A stretch of DNA of 64,000 nt, from contig NW_024104162.1 of the NCBI RefSeq assembly GCF_003945595.2, forward strand, positions 1,984,001 through 2,048,000, read 5' to 3'. Position 1 is the first letter of the stretch, and every line of letters starts with the position of its first letter. This stretch comes from Pipra filicauda. Taxonomy: Eukaryota > Chordata > Aves > Passeriformes > Pipridae. Below, piece after piece: positions 12,601 to 24,500 of the stretch. The notes beneath the pieces are model-generated. The model saw only the letters and a program-made list of their open reading frames with translations, was not told the origin of the DNA and did not search any database. The translations under genes and the position numbers were made by a program.

Positions 12601-13504
12601 AGGAGCAGACCAGACCCCCTGAGCCGTTTCTCTGGCACTGCCTCCCTTGAGGCTGCCCTGTGCTAGGGGACAGCCCTAATCTGGGGGTATCACAATCGAT
12701 GGCATGAGCAGGAAGTATCTGCGGCTTGCAGAGGTGGCAATCAGGTTATGTCAAGTAGCAGAACTGAGTGCAGAGCACACACCCCTGTGTGGTGTGTGCC
12801 TCCAGCCCCGTGGTGCCTCCTGATGTGGTTATCGCTGGTACAGCCAGGAACTGGTGTACTTAGGAAGAGCTTTAACGTAATTGTGAACCATAAGGGGATT
12901 AAATCCTTCGCTGTGTTCCTGCTCAGGGAACAAAGGCTCTTTCTGAACCTCTATTGACCCCAAACTTCCTTGAGACCTTCTTGACTTCCCCGGTCACGAG
13001 CCCAAGTGTTTTCCCTGATGGATGGGGAGATGCAAGCCCTGCCTGCGTGCGCTGCAGCGTCCTGCCTGTGATGTGCAAGCTGCTTTTGGCACTGCTCTGG
13101 CAAAATGAGGTTTGATGCTTTGCTGCAAGCTGGGGGCTCATCTGCTCCATGCTACAAGTTGGAGGGGCTTTGGGGCTGAGCAGCAGTGGGGGAACAGGGC
13201 AGCATGTAGAAGGGTGCAGCGTGAGAACCAGGGACTGTGGCCTCGCTCCCTGGAGGGAGATGAATGCCATCAGCATGAATGCGATGCAAATGCACCAGAC
13301 AAATGCAGTAAAGGGAAGAAGACATTGCAGTTTGCTCTTCTGGAAAGGGTTGGGACGTTTGCAGAACGGCAGGGGTGTGGCATGGCCACGCTGGTGTGGG
13401 ACGGCAGGCAGCATCCCTAGTGGGGCACGTTCCATATCCCACATCCTGGGTGGGGGCTGAGGTGCCTGTGGGATCATGCTCACCCCTCCTTGCTCTTCCC
13501 ACAG

Positions 13505-13645
13505 ATCCTGGTGGACTTGCCAGCTGAGAGGAAGCACCAAGCTCTGCAGTACGAGAATGTTGTGGCCCATGAGGGCAGCTCCATCCTGCGAGACCTGGTG
13601 CTGAGCCCTGACCGCCAGCACATCTACGCCATGACTGAGAAACAG
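13505..13645 (+). CDS. PLXNA1: Plexin-A1 exon: C-terminal end of sema domain
   Basis: The 141-nt exon encodes 47 residues, begins and ends between codons, and is bordered by AG at 13503-13504 and GTAAGA at 13646. It holds the motif [20 protein letters not shown], which is the last blade of the sema beta-propeller in class A plexins. The sema domain binds the ligand and, before activation, takes part in the autoinhibitory ring. The earlier sema exons are outside the window. Confidence 0.93.
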
Positions 13646-15793
13646 GTAAGAGCCCCCTCTGCTCTCCTGACTTAGCAGCTCACACTGCAGCTCCAGCCTG
13701 CAGTCCTGTGTGCTGGGAAGCCTTTTGGGGAGCTCCCTGATGGGGTCTATCCTTTACTTCCTGGGACTGGGGATGCCTAGAGACCCTGGGACAGCTCCTT
13801 CCTACTCCTGTCTGCAGGGACTGGGGATCCCAGGGACAGCTCCTCCCTGCTCCTCTCTGCAGAAACACTGTCCCAAGGCATTAATTGTTAGCAGCAGCTG
13901 CTTGAAATTCCCACGGTCCCTGGGGACAAGGGTTTCCTGACCCTTCCCTTTCTGCAAGGCCATAATCCTCCTCCCTGTTCTGCCATCCCCTCCTGAGCAA
14001 GAGTTTTATAGGCTAGCAGATCCTTGCTCTGAACGACCTTTTCTCCTCTGGAGCAGTTGCTTTTGCACGACAGGGCAGAGGGGACATGGGCTGGTGCAAA
14101 CCCAGACCCCTGGTGTGCACCCCTTGGTCCCTGCCTCTGCTTGTGCTGAGCCAACTGGAGGTACAGACCTAATTTGGATCTGGTGCTGCCATCCTGGCAG
14201 CACGATCTGGGCTCATGATAGGAAGTTTTGGTTGTCTTTGTGGGCATTTGCTTGATTCACGACCTGTGGGAGAGCTGCTGGTGTGAGTTCATCTGTTGGT
14301 GGGATGCATTGGAGGGGGTGATGCAGGTTCATGCCACTATGGTGGCACCATGTGGTACCAATGGGGACACATGCCATGCCTGGTGGGGTGACACAAGGTG
14401 GCTGTGCTGGGACATGGTGTGCCTGTGCCTCGCAGCACCTCAGCTCCTCTGCCTAACCAGAGGTGTGTGCAGAGTGGGACTGCCAGGAGAGCTTGGAGTA
14501 TAACAGCCTCCTGGCTGCTAGCCTGGGGGCTTGGGAGGGGGAAGGATGCTGGAGCAGGGACATGGGTTTGTCTAGACAGCCCTGTGGGGACAGCAGAGCC
14601 CTTTCCTCGTTCGTCCCAGTGCCTATCTCTGGTTTCTGCTCTGCTGCTGGAAGCATGTGGCTTTCCAGATGGGGCAGAAACTGCATTTTGGCTCCTCCAT
14701 GCCACTGTCCTGGGCTGTGTTTCCATCGCTGGTTGTGTGTCTGTCCCAGGGCTGACTCAGCTAAGCCACCCCTCTGCGGGGGAGATGGTGGAGAAGTGGA
14801 TGCCGAGGGGGCAGTTATTCTGACCTAGACTGGGGGTCTTGACCTGGACTGGGAATCTCCCCCAGGGGCCACCACAGTTGCTGGGAGCTGGCACTTGTCT
14901 GTGTAGGGTCTGCCTGAAAGGGACCCGCTGCCAATGCCGTTGTCACCACTTGCCTGAAGGAATGCCAGGGACAAACAAAAGGGAACACTACAGATATCCT
15001 CATCTGTATGCACCCCAGGGGGACTGGCTGGTCGGCTATCTCAGTCCTGTAGACATCACACTGAGCCTGTGTCCTGCTGGGCTGTGAGGAGGGAGAACAC
15101 CCCAGGTTTAGCCTTCAGGAGAGAAGTTTGCAAATTTTAATTAACAAGAGAGTCCTGCCCCGTGGGAGCAGTGGGGAAACTGAGGCACAAGTGTGGTGAG
15201 CACGGGCAGCTGCTCGGTGCTGCCGGCTCCTCGCAGCAGGCGAACAGGCAGCTCCCTGCACCCCCTCCCTGTCACCCCTCTTCTCCTCCCCTCTCCTTAA
15301 TAAAGCCCACTCTCTTCCCTACTACGCTTGGTGTTATCAGAGTGCTGGTGGAAAGTAATTAAATGAACAGTTGTAACAGAGCTCGAAGGGCTTGGAGAAT
15401 GAGGGGATTTTAATCAAATCTGGAGGAGCAATTAATAAAGAACTGGTAACCCTTTCGGAGCAGGGCTGCAGCAGCCGTGGGGTGCCCGACTGACACTGGG
15501 AGCCGGTGTGGGGCTGAGCCTGCACAACCCACTCCCAAACCCTGCAAAGATGCAACGATGAAAGGAGCTTTGTTGGGGTAAAAGCATCTCTGGGGTGGAT
15601 GTGTTGCCTACAAATGTACTGCCTGGGCCTGGGAGAGGAGGGGGCGATGGTGAGGGGCTCAGCCTGCTCGCTGCTCCTGCCTCCTGCTAATGGGCCAGGG
15701 TGAGTCTGTGCTGGGTGTCTATGGTATCAAGGTGTGGGCACAGCAGAGAAACACTCAGCCTGTCCCCCTTCACTCTGTGCCTGTCCCCTGCAG
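13646..15793 (+). other. Intron between sema and PSI-1 exons
   Basis: A 2148-bp GT-AG intron. It contains an imperfect tandem pair of about 50 bp at 13763-13862. An AT-rich island at about 15340-15440 carries two AATTAA-type words. I see no coding sequence or recognisable transposon. Confidence 0.85.
13763..13862 (+). repeat. Imperfect two-copy tandem repeat
   Basis: Two neighbouring copies start at 13763 and 13817, each opening with GGGACTGGGGAT and ending with a C/T-rich stretch and TCTGCAG. The first copy carries a few extra bases. It is a local intronic duplication with no visible function. Confidence 0.7.
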
Positions 15794-15894
15794 GTGACGC
15801 GTGTGCCAGTGGAGAGCTGTGAGCAGTATGAGAGCTGCGAGCTGTGCCTGGGCTCCCGGGACCCCCACTGTGGCTGGTGTGTCCTCCACAACAT
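15794..15894 (+). CDS. PLXNA1: Plexin-A1 exon: PSI domain 1, first part
   Basis: A 101-nt exon that starts between codons and ends two bases into an Ile codon. It encodes the start of the first plexin-semaphorin-integrin domain. The cysteine spacing is [10 protein letters not shown] then DPHCGWC, the classic PSI knot with the CGWC core. The domain is extracellular and links the sema propeller to the stalk. The donor is GTAAGT at 15895. Confidence 0.95.
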
Positions 15895-16353
15895 GTAAGT
15901 ACCACAGGATTGTCCCTGGGGCCATGCCAGCAACCTACAGTTGGTAAAATGTGTCCATCCCCACTGATGGTCTCTTTGGGGACATCCCCCCCAAGCTTTG
16001 TCCCCAAAATGTGGAGGGGTGGAGTGGTCCAAGGGGCCTGTCATCCCCTCCCGCAGTGCCCAGGCTGTGCTTATGAGCATCCATGCACGGTGAAGCTGCT
16101 GACAGGGCCTACTAATCCTGCCTATGGGCTCCTGGGTTCGGCATCCTTGTGCCAGTAAGAAAAACTGAATATAAAACACCCCCAGAAGTCCCATGGGAGA
16201 GCAGAGCTCCAGTATAGGCCTCGGGCACCCAAGATCCCTACCTTGATATCATCTCTGTGTCGAACAGTCTGTGTGCTGTGGTGTCAGCTCAAAGCCATGC
16301 AGGACCCCCTGGGGGATTCTGCTCCTCACCGTTGTGCTTTCATCCCCCTGCAG
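15895..16353 (+). other. Intron within PSI-1
   Basis: A 459-bp GT-AG intron that interrupts an Ile codon (AT|A). Nothing else is recognisable in it. Confidence 0.85.
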
Positions 16354-16477
16354 ATGCTCACGCAAGGACCGGTGCGAGCGGGCGGACGAGCCCCAGCGCT
16401 TCGCCTCCGACCTGCGGCAGTGCGTCCAGCTCACCGTGCAGCCCAAGAACATCTCGGTCACCATGTCAGAGGTCCCG
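16354..16477 (+). CDS. PLXNA1: Plexin-A1 exon: PSI domain 1, second part
   Basis: A 124-nt exon completing PSI-1 with cysteines in CSRKDRC and RQCVQ. It then continues into the linker that reads [15 protein letters not shown] is a potential N-glycosylation site. The exon ends between codons before GTAAGA at 16478. Confidence 0.95.
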
Positions 16478-17129
16478 GTAAGACACCTCTGCTCCCCTCA
16501 GATTCCCCCCCCCAGACACCTCCTGACCCTCTGGAGGCAGTGGCTGGGGAGACGACAATTAAAAATAAGTAATGACTATGTGACAAGCAGGGAGAAAGGG
16601 GAAGAGGGGTCTGAGACAAATAAAACATAGCGAAGTGCAGGGCATTGATGAGGGCTGGCCATTGGCTCCGTATTGATGGAGATAATAAACCAGTTGATGA
16701 TTATTCAGAAAAGACACAACTGAGCAATAAATATTTCTGCATAATACAAGCACAACCATCAGAAATGCCACTCGTGGCCAGCGATCTGTCTAGTTCAATA
16801 GCCTGTCTCTGACCCTCGCCTGAGGTAGATATTTTGGGATGAGGCTTTGATGCACAACTTGCTGCTCTTTCTCTGTGCAGACAGAAAGGATGATGGACTT
16901 CGCTGAAGTATTTTCCAGGCCATTAGCACCATGAAGAGAACAAGAAACAGCATATACTAGCAATAAACTGCCAGGTCTGGGTATCCGGCACTCAGGAATC
17001 CTAAAAAAGTTGGCCAAGGAGTTCTATGGCCTGTGGATATTTGTAATAATATGACTTTGTAATAAATAATTGAATATTGAGAAAAGCCCGAGAAACATAA
17101 AAGGTGCTTATTTTTTTTCTCAGATGCAG

Positions 17130-18350
17130 AAAGGGCGAAATGGTCAGAGACTGTTTAGTTGGACTTTAGATTTAGAAAAACTAAAGAAAGAGCAGGTTCA
17201 GGATACACCTGAAAAAGATTTAAGGATGGGAATATAATTTATGCCAGTCGACATGGTTTTATGTCTGACAAACCACATTTTGCTCTTTGATGAATTTATG
17301 ACTTGAATTAGAAGAGGGACTGCAGGGATGTCATGTCTTTAGGCTCCTACAAGGCATTTGACTCGGTACAACACAACGTTCTGATTAAAAATTAGCATTA
17401 TACAATATTGATAAAGCACGTGTTAAGTGGATTAAGAACTGGCTCCGTGACAGATCTCAAAAACTCCTCATCAGAGGGGAATTGTCACTGGATGGAAACA
17501 GTTTGGAAATCACTTCTGCAGGGGTAAATGTTCTTTGGTAATGTGGAGATAAATGCGATATAGCTGCAGATGGGACCTTCTGGGATGATGGCACTGGAGG
17601 GTGGAACGAGTGAGAGTTCCTTCAGAGCGGTTGGGTTTGAGTGTGGCTGGTTTAGCAGAGAAGCTGGGGTTTGATATTGCCAAGTCTAAAGTTAAACATG
17701 GCTGAAGATGTCCTGGAAAGTGGTGCCGGGGCTGAGCCCTTTCCAGATGTTCTGGAAAGCGGTGCTGGGGCTGAGCTCTCGCTGTGCAGCTCTCGGTGCT
17801 CCTTGGGTAGAGCTGGGAGCTGGGCAGTGTTTTCACCCCTGGGGTAGTTATCTCCCTGCTGATGGCAGGATGCTGCATGGAGGTCTGGGGTGGTTGACAT
17901 AGGGATGCTGTGCTTGGGCTAAAGTCCAGCTTTCAATGGGAGAGACTGAAAACCTCCCGTAAACATCATGTAAATGAGTTGAAGGCTGGAGAAAATGCCT
18001 TGCAGTGAGAGACTTCCAGAGCTCAATCTGCTTAGCTTATCAAAAAGAAGATTAAGAGGTGACTTGATTACAGAGTATAAGTGCCTTTACAAGGAGCAAA
18101 TATCAGGGACTAAAGGGCTTTTTAATCTATCAAGGAAAAGCATAACAAGAACTAATGGCTGGAAGCTGTGAAAAATTCAAATTAGAAATAAGGCAAGCGT
18201 TTTGTAAAGTGAGAACTGCTGACCCTGGGGATGACTTTGTGAAGGAAGAGGTGGATTCCTCCCCTCCTCGACTCTCCCAGAGTGGGTGCCTTTCTGTGAA
18301 ACACACTTCAGCCTTGACACTGCTCTTGGTTTCTGTAGAGAGGTGAGGTG
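17130..18350 (+). mobile_element. Decayed CR1-type LINE (reverse transcriptase and 3' end)
   Basis: Broken reading frames carry recognisable CR1-clade reverse transcriptase pieces. Around 17350-17510 one reads FDSVQHNVLI and, with breaks, WIKNWLRDRSQ. Around 18030-18200 come the 3'-terminal pieces that match the KRRLRGDLI...YKCL and GLFNLS...ITRTNGWKL pattern of old amniote CR1 elements. The catalytic FADD-type core between these pieces is missing, so the copy has an internal deletion or a replacement at about 17530-17930. It is clearly older and more broken than the CR1 copy at 9926. It is inert and lies in the sense orientation of the host gene. Confidence 0.75.
17706..17780 (+). repeat. 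Two-copy 39-bp tandem repeat
   Basis: Two copies with period 39 start at 17706 and 17745. Each reads AGATG, then CTGGAAAG, then GGGGCTGAGC, with a few substitutions. It sits in the atypical middle of the decayed LINE. Confidence 0.75.
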
Positions 18351-18610
18351 TAATGGCTTGTGGTATGGCAAGGGCCGAGGATGGAGGCTGTGAGTCATTC
18401 CATCTCTTAACCCATTTAAATCCATGCTCCTTTCTTGAGCAGGGAGATACATGGATGGGGCTGTCTTGCAAAAGTCCAGAGCAGGTCTCCCCGCCACGTG
18501 TGGTGGCAGAGTAGGGATTGCACCCCATGTCTTTTCTGTTTGCTGGACTTACACAAAGAGGAGTTTTTTTGCAAATTTTCTGTGTTGATGCTCTTGCCAC
18601 TCCTCCCCAG

Positions 18611-18764
18611 CTGGTCCTGCAGGCCTGGAACGTCCCAGACCTCTCGGCAGGAGTCAACTGTTCCTTTGAAGACTTCACTGAATCTGAGAGTCGCATTGAG
18701 GATGGGAAGATCTACTGCAGCTCTCCCTCTGCCAAGGACGTCATCCCCATCACCAGGGGCCGCG
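18611..18764 (+). CDS. PLXNA1: Plexin-A1 exon: linker between PSI-1 and PSI-2
   Basis: A 154-nt exon starting between codons and ending one base into a Gly codon. It encodes [19 protein letters not shown] and the following acidic stretch, then [14 protein letters not shown]. This is the IPT-like fold between the first two PSI domains. NCS is a potential N-glycosylation site, and two cysteines (NCSF and IYC) form the usual pair. This segment closely matches mammalian plexin-A1 and differs strongly from A3. Confidence 0.95.
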
Positions 18765-19552
<788 letters not shown>

Positions 19553-19796
19553 TAAGTGGCCTGGACTTTGTGGGAGGGCTCTGGGAACAGATTGTTGGGA
19601 TGGTGTGAGACTGGGAGAGAGTTCTCAGCTTTCCAGGTGCTAATGTTGCAATAGGAAAGGGCAGTTGAGTACAGTGGTGTTTACAGTGAGAAACCTCTCC
19701 TTTTGCCTGTGTAAACTGGGATGGTGACCAGAGTACCCACAACTGGTTTGGGTGTGTGGGAATGTGTAGCATCAGGGCAGAACCTCACATCAAAAC

Positions 19797-19830
19797 AGGA
19801 CTTCGGGTTTGGCAGGACTTCGGGTTTGGC
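19797..19830 (+). repeat. Perfect 17-bp tandem duplication
   Basis: The unit AGGACTTCGGGTTTGGC occurs twice without a mismatch, at 19797-19813 and 19814-19830. An exact duplication in an intron suggests a recent slippage or repair event. Confidence 0.9.
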
Positions 19831-20979
19831 AAAATTTTGGAAGAAAAAGGAAGTTTACTGCATTGCAGACTGTAGCAATCAATCCACGTGACTGAAAATG
19901 CCAAGTGTCTTGTTATTCCTGGAAACAGTTAATAGGAGGGACTTGGCAATGCAAAAAGAGAAGCCTGTATTTTCCTGCCACGGTACCTGCTTCCCAGGCT
20001 TGCTGGAGAGGGAGCTGGAAAGTTACAGCAACATGGGATGGAACAGGCTGCATGTCCTGGGGCATTTACCCAAGAATTTCCTGACTGGAAGTAATTGTGA
20101 ATTTTCTTTCTTGTCAGGCTGCTGTGAAATCTACTCCTGTAAGGGTTTTTAGACAGCTTGAGATATGTGTTTGATAAAATAGAGAAGGTGTGGATTATTG
20201 ATGTACTGTCTAAGCAGGGTGTCTAAACTCTCAAACCTCAACTCCTGGTGAGGAATTGCCAACACTGTGCTTGAGCTGAGCTGTGGGACTGGAGTTGATG
20301 CTGGGGTGTGTTTGGGCAAAGAATTTGGAGCTCAAGAATGCAAGTGATTTCATTACTCTGCCAGGAACCTCCCATGGATGGTGACACTCCAGCTGATCAG
20401 TAATTATAGATAAGCAAATGCCTTTTGGAAGTCTTTTTGCAAAGTGTTAAGTCTGGCTCAGGGACTCTGCTGGAGTTTGCTCCTCCAAAGCCTGTTTGGA
20501 GTTCCACCTTGATCAGGGAAAAGCAGGTGAGATGCAGGCGCCCCGGCTGGGCATCCGGAGTGAGCTCCGGGAGGGATGTGTCAGAGGAGGGCCCCTGCAA
20601 AGCTCCTGCATCACAGGGATTCTTGCCCTCCCGCTCTTTGCTCTTTGCTCCTGGGAGCCCTGTGCTGGCGAGGGAGGAGAGTTTGCAAACTTGACTTTCT
20701 GCCTCACCTTGACTCCGAGATGAGCTTTGTCTCCCTTCACGTCCTGTGGTTTCAATAACATTAGCTCAGCTTTGGCTCAGGCTGGCTGCATGTCATTATT
20801 TTGCAAATCAAAAACTAGATATGACTTTTATTTTTCTAAATGAAAGAAAGATGACTTTTAAGTACAAATGGCATCAGATTTGGTCCAATCAGCACTCCGG
20901 TGGGAAGAGGTGGAGAGGGAATTGGCATTTTATTTTATGTGCCTGACACAGAGGGGGAAAAAAACCCTATCCCCCCCCC

Positions 20980-21573
20980 AAACAAACCTACAACAAAGAG
21001 CCCTGACTGATTTATTACTGCGTTGATGTTTAATTTTGGATGCATTATTTAAAAAGGCTAATTATGGATGCATTAATATTTATGGGCTCCAGTTGGAGCT
21101 GATAGAAAAGTCCATGTTCTAGGCTGGTGAACATTATTATTATTTTTTTTTTATGTCAAGAGTTTTAGTTTGGAGGTAGTTTTAACTATGTGACCTGCAG
21201 TCGAATCATAGCCAAAGAGCATGACAATACCTCCTGGGATGATGCAATACTTTTAAATACCATTTGCAGACAGGCGTCTTTAATGGATCTCTCTGGAGTT
21301 AATAGCCTTTCAGATCCAGGTTTCATATTTTGTGGAGGAAAATCTATACGTCAGCCTGATAAATTCTGTATTAGGAACAATATGGTTTTCCATGAGGCTA
21401 ATGTCTTTCCTGTGGAGATCTCTGATCACTGTGCATTACGTTTTCTTTTTGTATTTGGGCAGTTTTGCTTAGGTTGGAAGCCAGAGTTCTGCATGTCAAA
21501 TCATTTCTCAGCTGAGGGTGAAATGTTTAGGCGAGATTTTTCAGATGGTTGTGGAGAGATGGGAGGATTATAA
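20980..21573 (+). promoter_or_regulatory. Candidate conserved AT-rich intronic element
   Basis: The first 150 bases are AT-rich and carry TTAATTTTGG, a GGATGCATTA word seen twice (near 21038 and 21067) and AATATTTATGG. A frame of 127 codons without a stop then runs from 21190 to 21573. The frame shows no known domain. Composition differs from the flanking GC-rich intron. A conserved enhancer is the more likely reading than a small gene, but neither is shown. Confidence 0.3.
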
Positions 21574-24500
21574 GGCAGCTCTTTGCTGATGTCAGCTGGG
21601 GTAGCTCCAGGGAAGCCAACGCAGCTCCACCGTGTGCGCTGGAGAGAGTCTGACCCTTCTTATTTTCAGCAGACATCTGGAAAGGCATCAGCAAAACGCG
21701 CTGCTGAAGCCCTTTTGCAGGCTGTGGGGCTGGTCCTGCTGCTGTGTGAGCATCCTGGCTCTCGTTTCCCATCACCTTGCAAAACTGTTCTTCCCATGCA
21801 TTTCCAGGGACTCCTTGAACCCACCTGGTCCAGGGAGGGGTTGCAGAAGGGAAAATGCTTCTGATCCCTTCTCCTGCAGTAAAGGAGGGTCCAGAGTGGG
21901 TTGTGCTGCCTGTATGTTTGGCTGTGATGATCTGGGCTGAGGGGGGTGCCTTCCAGTTAGAGCTCCATAGCTGTCCTGTCTGCTATAGCAGGGCTAGATA
22001 GTGTCACCTGTGTGGGATTGTGCCCTTCACAGACTGGCACCACTGATTCATGGGGTACTTTGTGCAGGGTCTCTGGGAGCCCTGGTCTGAGACTTGTACC
22101 CTCTCTGGGGCTCCATTCCTCTCCAACAGAGTCACCTTGGAAGCTTCTGGGGATCCCAACTTTGTGTACCACACCCCAGCAGACTCAGGGCTCCCGTGGG
22201 GCTCAGGCAGGTGTTACCAGGCAGTGGCATCTTTTGGGCATCTTGCTCCTAAAGGTTTGTGCATCCCCTCCTAAAGCAGGGGATGCTTCTGGCTGAGCTG
22301 TGGGAGATGAACTGAATGGGGGAGTAGAAACTAAGAGTTCAATGCAGAGAAATGGGGCCCTTGCAAAGGGGGACGTGGGTGGCTGAGGGTTGCTGCCAGC
22401 CCATGGCAGGAGAGCAGGGCTGCCCATGCAGGCTCCCCTGCATCTCCTGGAGACAGGCTCTGGTTCCTGCAGTGGAGGGCATGATGAAAAATGCCATGGC
22501 AGGGACCAGGATGGATTCCCTGGGGGGTTTCTGATGGGACACAGATCATGAGTAGGCATTTAAAGGCCACTTGGCACCTTTGATTGTCTTAATGAATCAG
22601 CCAGTCCAGCGCCTGCTCGGGCAGATGTTGAGGTTGTCTTTGTCAGTGTTAAACTCCCTCTTCAAAGCGTTTGTGGGGAAATGAGTTCCCTTTCAAGATA
22701 AAGATGTAACACCAGGCTCCCTGCCTGCCTCTGGCAGTGCCCGCTCTTGCTGGTGGGCTGGGTGAGCGGGGAATCCTCACTGAAAGCCAATGAGCAATTC
22801 CAGGGAATACTAAGATGTATTTATTCTCACTATTTCCATGTTTCCTTGCTGGATTTCTTCTCTGGAAACTGTTTCATAAATCCTGTTGTGGTTTGGCTTT
22901 TCGAAGAGTGCGGCTGTGGGAAGGGAGCTGGCAAGTGGAGTTGGATGGGGAAGAAGATGAGAGCCTTTGGTGCTTCCTTCAATTTTGTGGGCAGGTTTTG
23001 CAGTGCTGCTGTTCTTTCAAGCACCAGCATGCCCAGTGCATCACCAGACTCGACTCCCTGCCAGCATGTCCAGCCATTGCAACGTGGAAGCAAAAATCCA
23101 GGTGGTGGCACCAGGAAAGGAGAAAAATCACAAGTCAGCAGGTCTGACGCTGAGAGGGGATCTGAGCATCCTGGAAACCTGTGTTGGTGTCTCCAATCCG
23201 GGAGGTTGTCATGGTGCTACCAGCCTTGTGGTTGTGCCTTGCTGCAGTGGGAGCTGTGACAGTCGGGTCCCATCGTCTGTGGGGTGATGAATTTCTGCAA
23301 GAATGGAGCAGGGGCAGACATGCCAAATGGCTTTAACCCCTCCAGGCCAAAGTGACACTACTGTGGCTCTATCCCACAGGTCAGGCTTTCCCTATAAGCC
23401 TCCATTAAGTAAATGGGATTTTAATGTGTGTCCCAAGGGCTGGGAGCAACCGGGCTGTGCCAGGTAAGGTGGGGCTGGGCTGCTCTGGTGGCCAAGGCAC
23501 CCGCTGGCACTCGTGGGATGATGCCAGTCCTCGTACCACTGGGCTCCTCGCTGCAGCCTTTCCGTCTGCCCGCACACGGCCTGGCTGCTTCTCTGCTGGC
23601 CCAGTGCTGCTCGTTTCCAGATGCTTACAGATGCTTTCCATTCAAAGGCATGGACAGATGGCTGCAAGCAGTTGAGTGAGTGTATCTGGGTTTGCATGGC
23701 TGAGCTGCATGGTGGTAACAGATCCCTGTGTATTCCTGGGCTGGGGCAGGTGGAAAATCTGTAGGATGGCCCCAGAGACAGCTTGGGATAACCTGGTTTA
23801 TGTCATGTTTCTCGTGAATGAGGAGGGCTGGTACAACCTGATGTTGTGTTTCAGTGAGGGGAGGCAGCTGAGGATGTTTCAAGGGAATTACCTTTAAACC
23901 CAGAGCATGATTCTGCATCCTTCAGCGCAATGGTGGATGACCCGGACCATCCTGTGGTGGGTCAGCATGTCCAGCTGTTACCCTGTGAGTAAGGACTTTG
24001 GCAAAACCCAGCAGCAATGGAATAGCATTGGACTTGTGTCAAAAGGACAGAAATTGATTGAGATGGGCAGAGATGGAAGGAGGCAAGAGCTGACCTTCCA
24101 CCCCATGCCTGTCCTGGCTTTGGGTCTGGGCACTCGTCAGAAAGCTGCCTGTAGGTCCATGTAGGGGCTGGGGGGGACACTGACAATCTGGTCCCACAGC
24201 TCTTCAGGATTTCCCCTCTTCCTGGGGCAGAGAGATGGATATGAAGCCCAAAGCACTGCAGTTCAGCCCCTCAGCCCTGACAGCTGCTGCTCCAGATGCA
24301 GGCTATGCCGGAGCTGAGTATTCACTAAGGAAGCATCTTCTGCCAAGAGGAGGTCTGAGCAGCAGTCAGGGGGCTCACAGGCGGCTGTGCTGTGCCTGCA
24401 CAGATGCTGTTTTCATCAACACGGTGTTTATACTTCCCCTTTTTTAATGGACCTCCCCTGCTCTGCTCTTGGTGCCGTTCAACTTGCCCCTGTCCCTCCT

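Larger units (their letters stand above)
1..13504 (+). other. Upstream intron (3' part)
   Basis: This is noncoding DNA before the first exon in the window and ends in a pyrimidine-rich tract and AG at 13503-13504. I searched it for the preceding sema-domain exon of class A plexins and saw none. It holds a truncated CR1 LINE (9926-10902), a TTTA run (9517-9536), a CCCAT run (12581-12600), a perfect 19-bp tandem pair (2109-2146), a G-quadruplex-type run (5387-5420), and AT-rich islands around 780-1120, 1385-1510, 9440-9540, 11220-11400 and 12020-12250. The rest is plain GC-rich intron with only chance open frames. Confidence 0.85.
16478..18610 (+). other. Intron with an old LINE remnant
   Basis: A 2133-bp intron. 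Its middle and 3' parts (about 17100-18350) are a decayed CR1-like LINE in the same orientation as the gene. A possible older repeat lies at about 16760-17010, and there is a C9 run at 16505-16513. The LINE ends about 260 bp before the next exon. Confidence 0.8.

Noticed and set aside
12923..13621. 232-codon minus-strand frame over the sema exon
   Set aside because: It is largely antisense to intron and plexin coding sequence. Nothing in the translation suggests a protein.
15174..15200. GGGGAAACTGAGGCAC, similar to the MIR core
   Set aside because: Only the short core matches and the flanks do not extend the similarity, so a SINE call is not supported.
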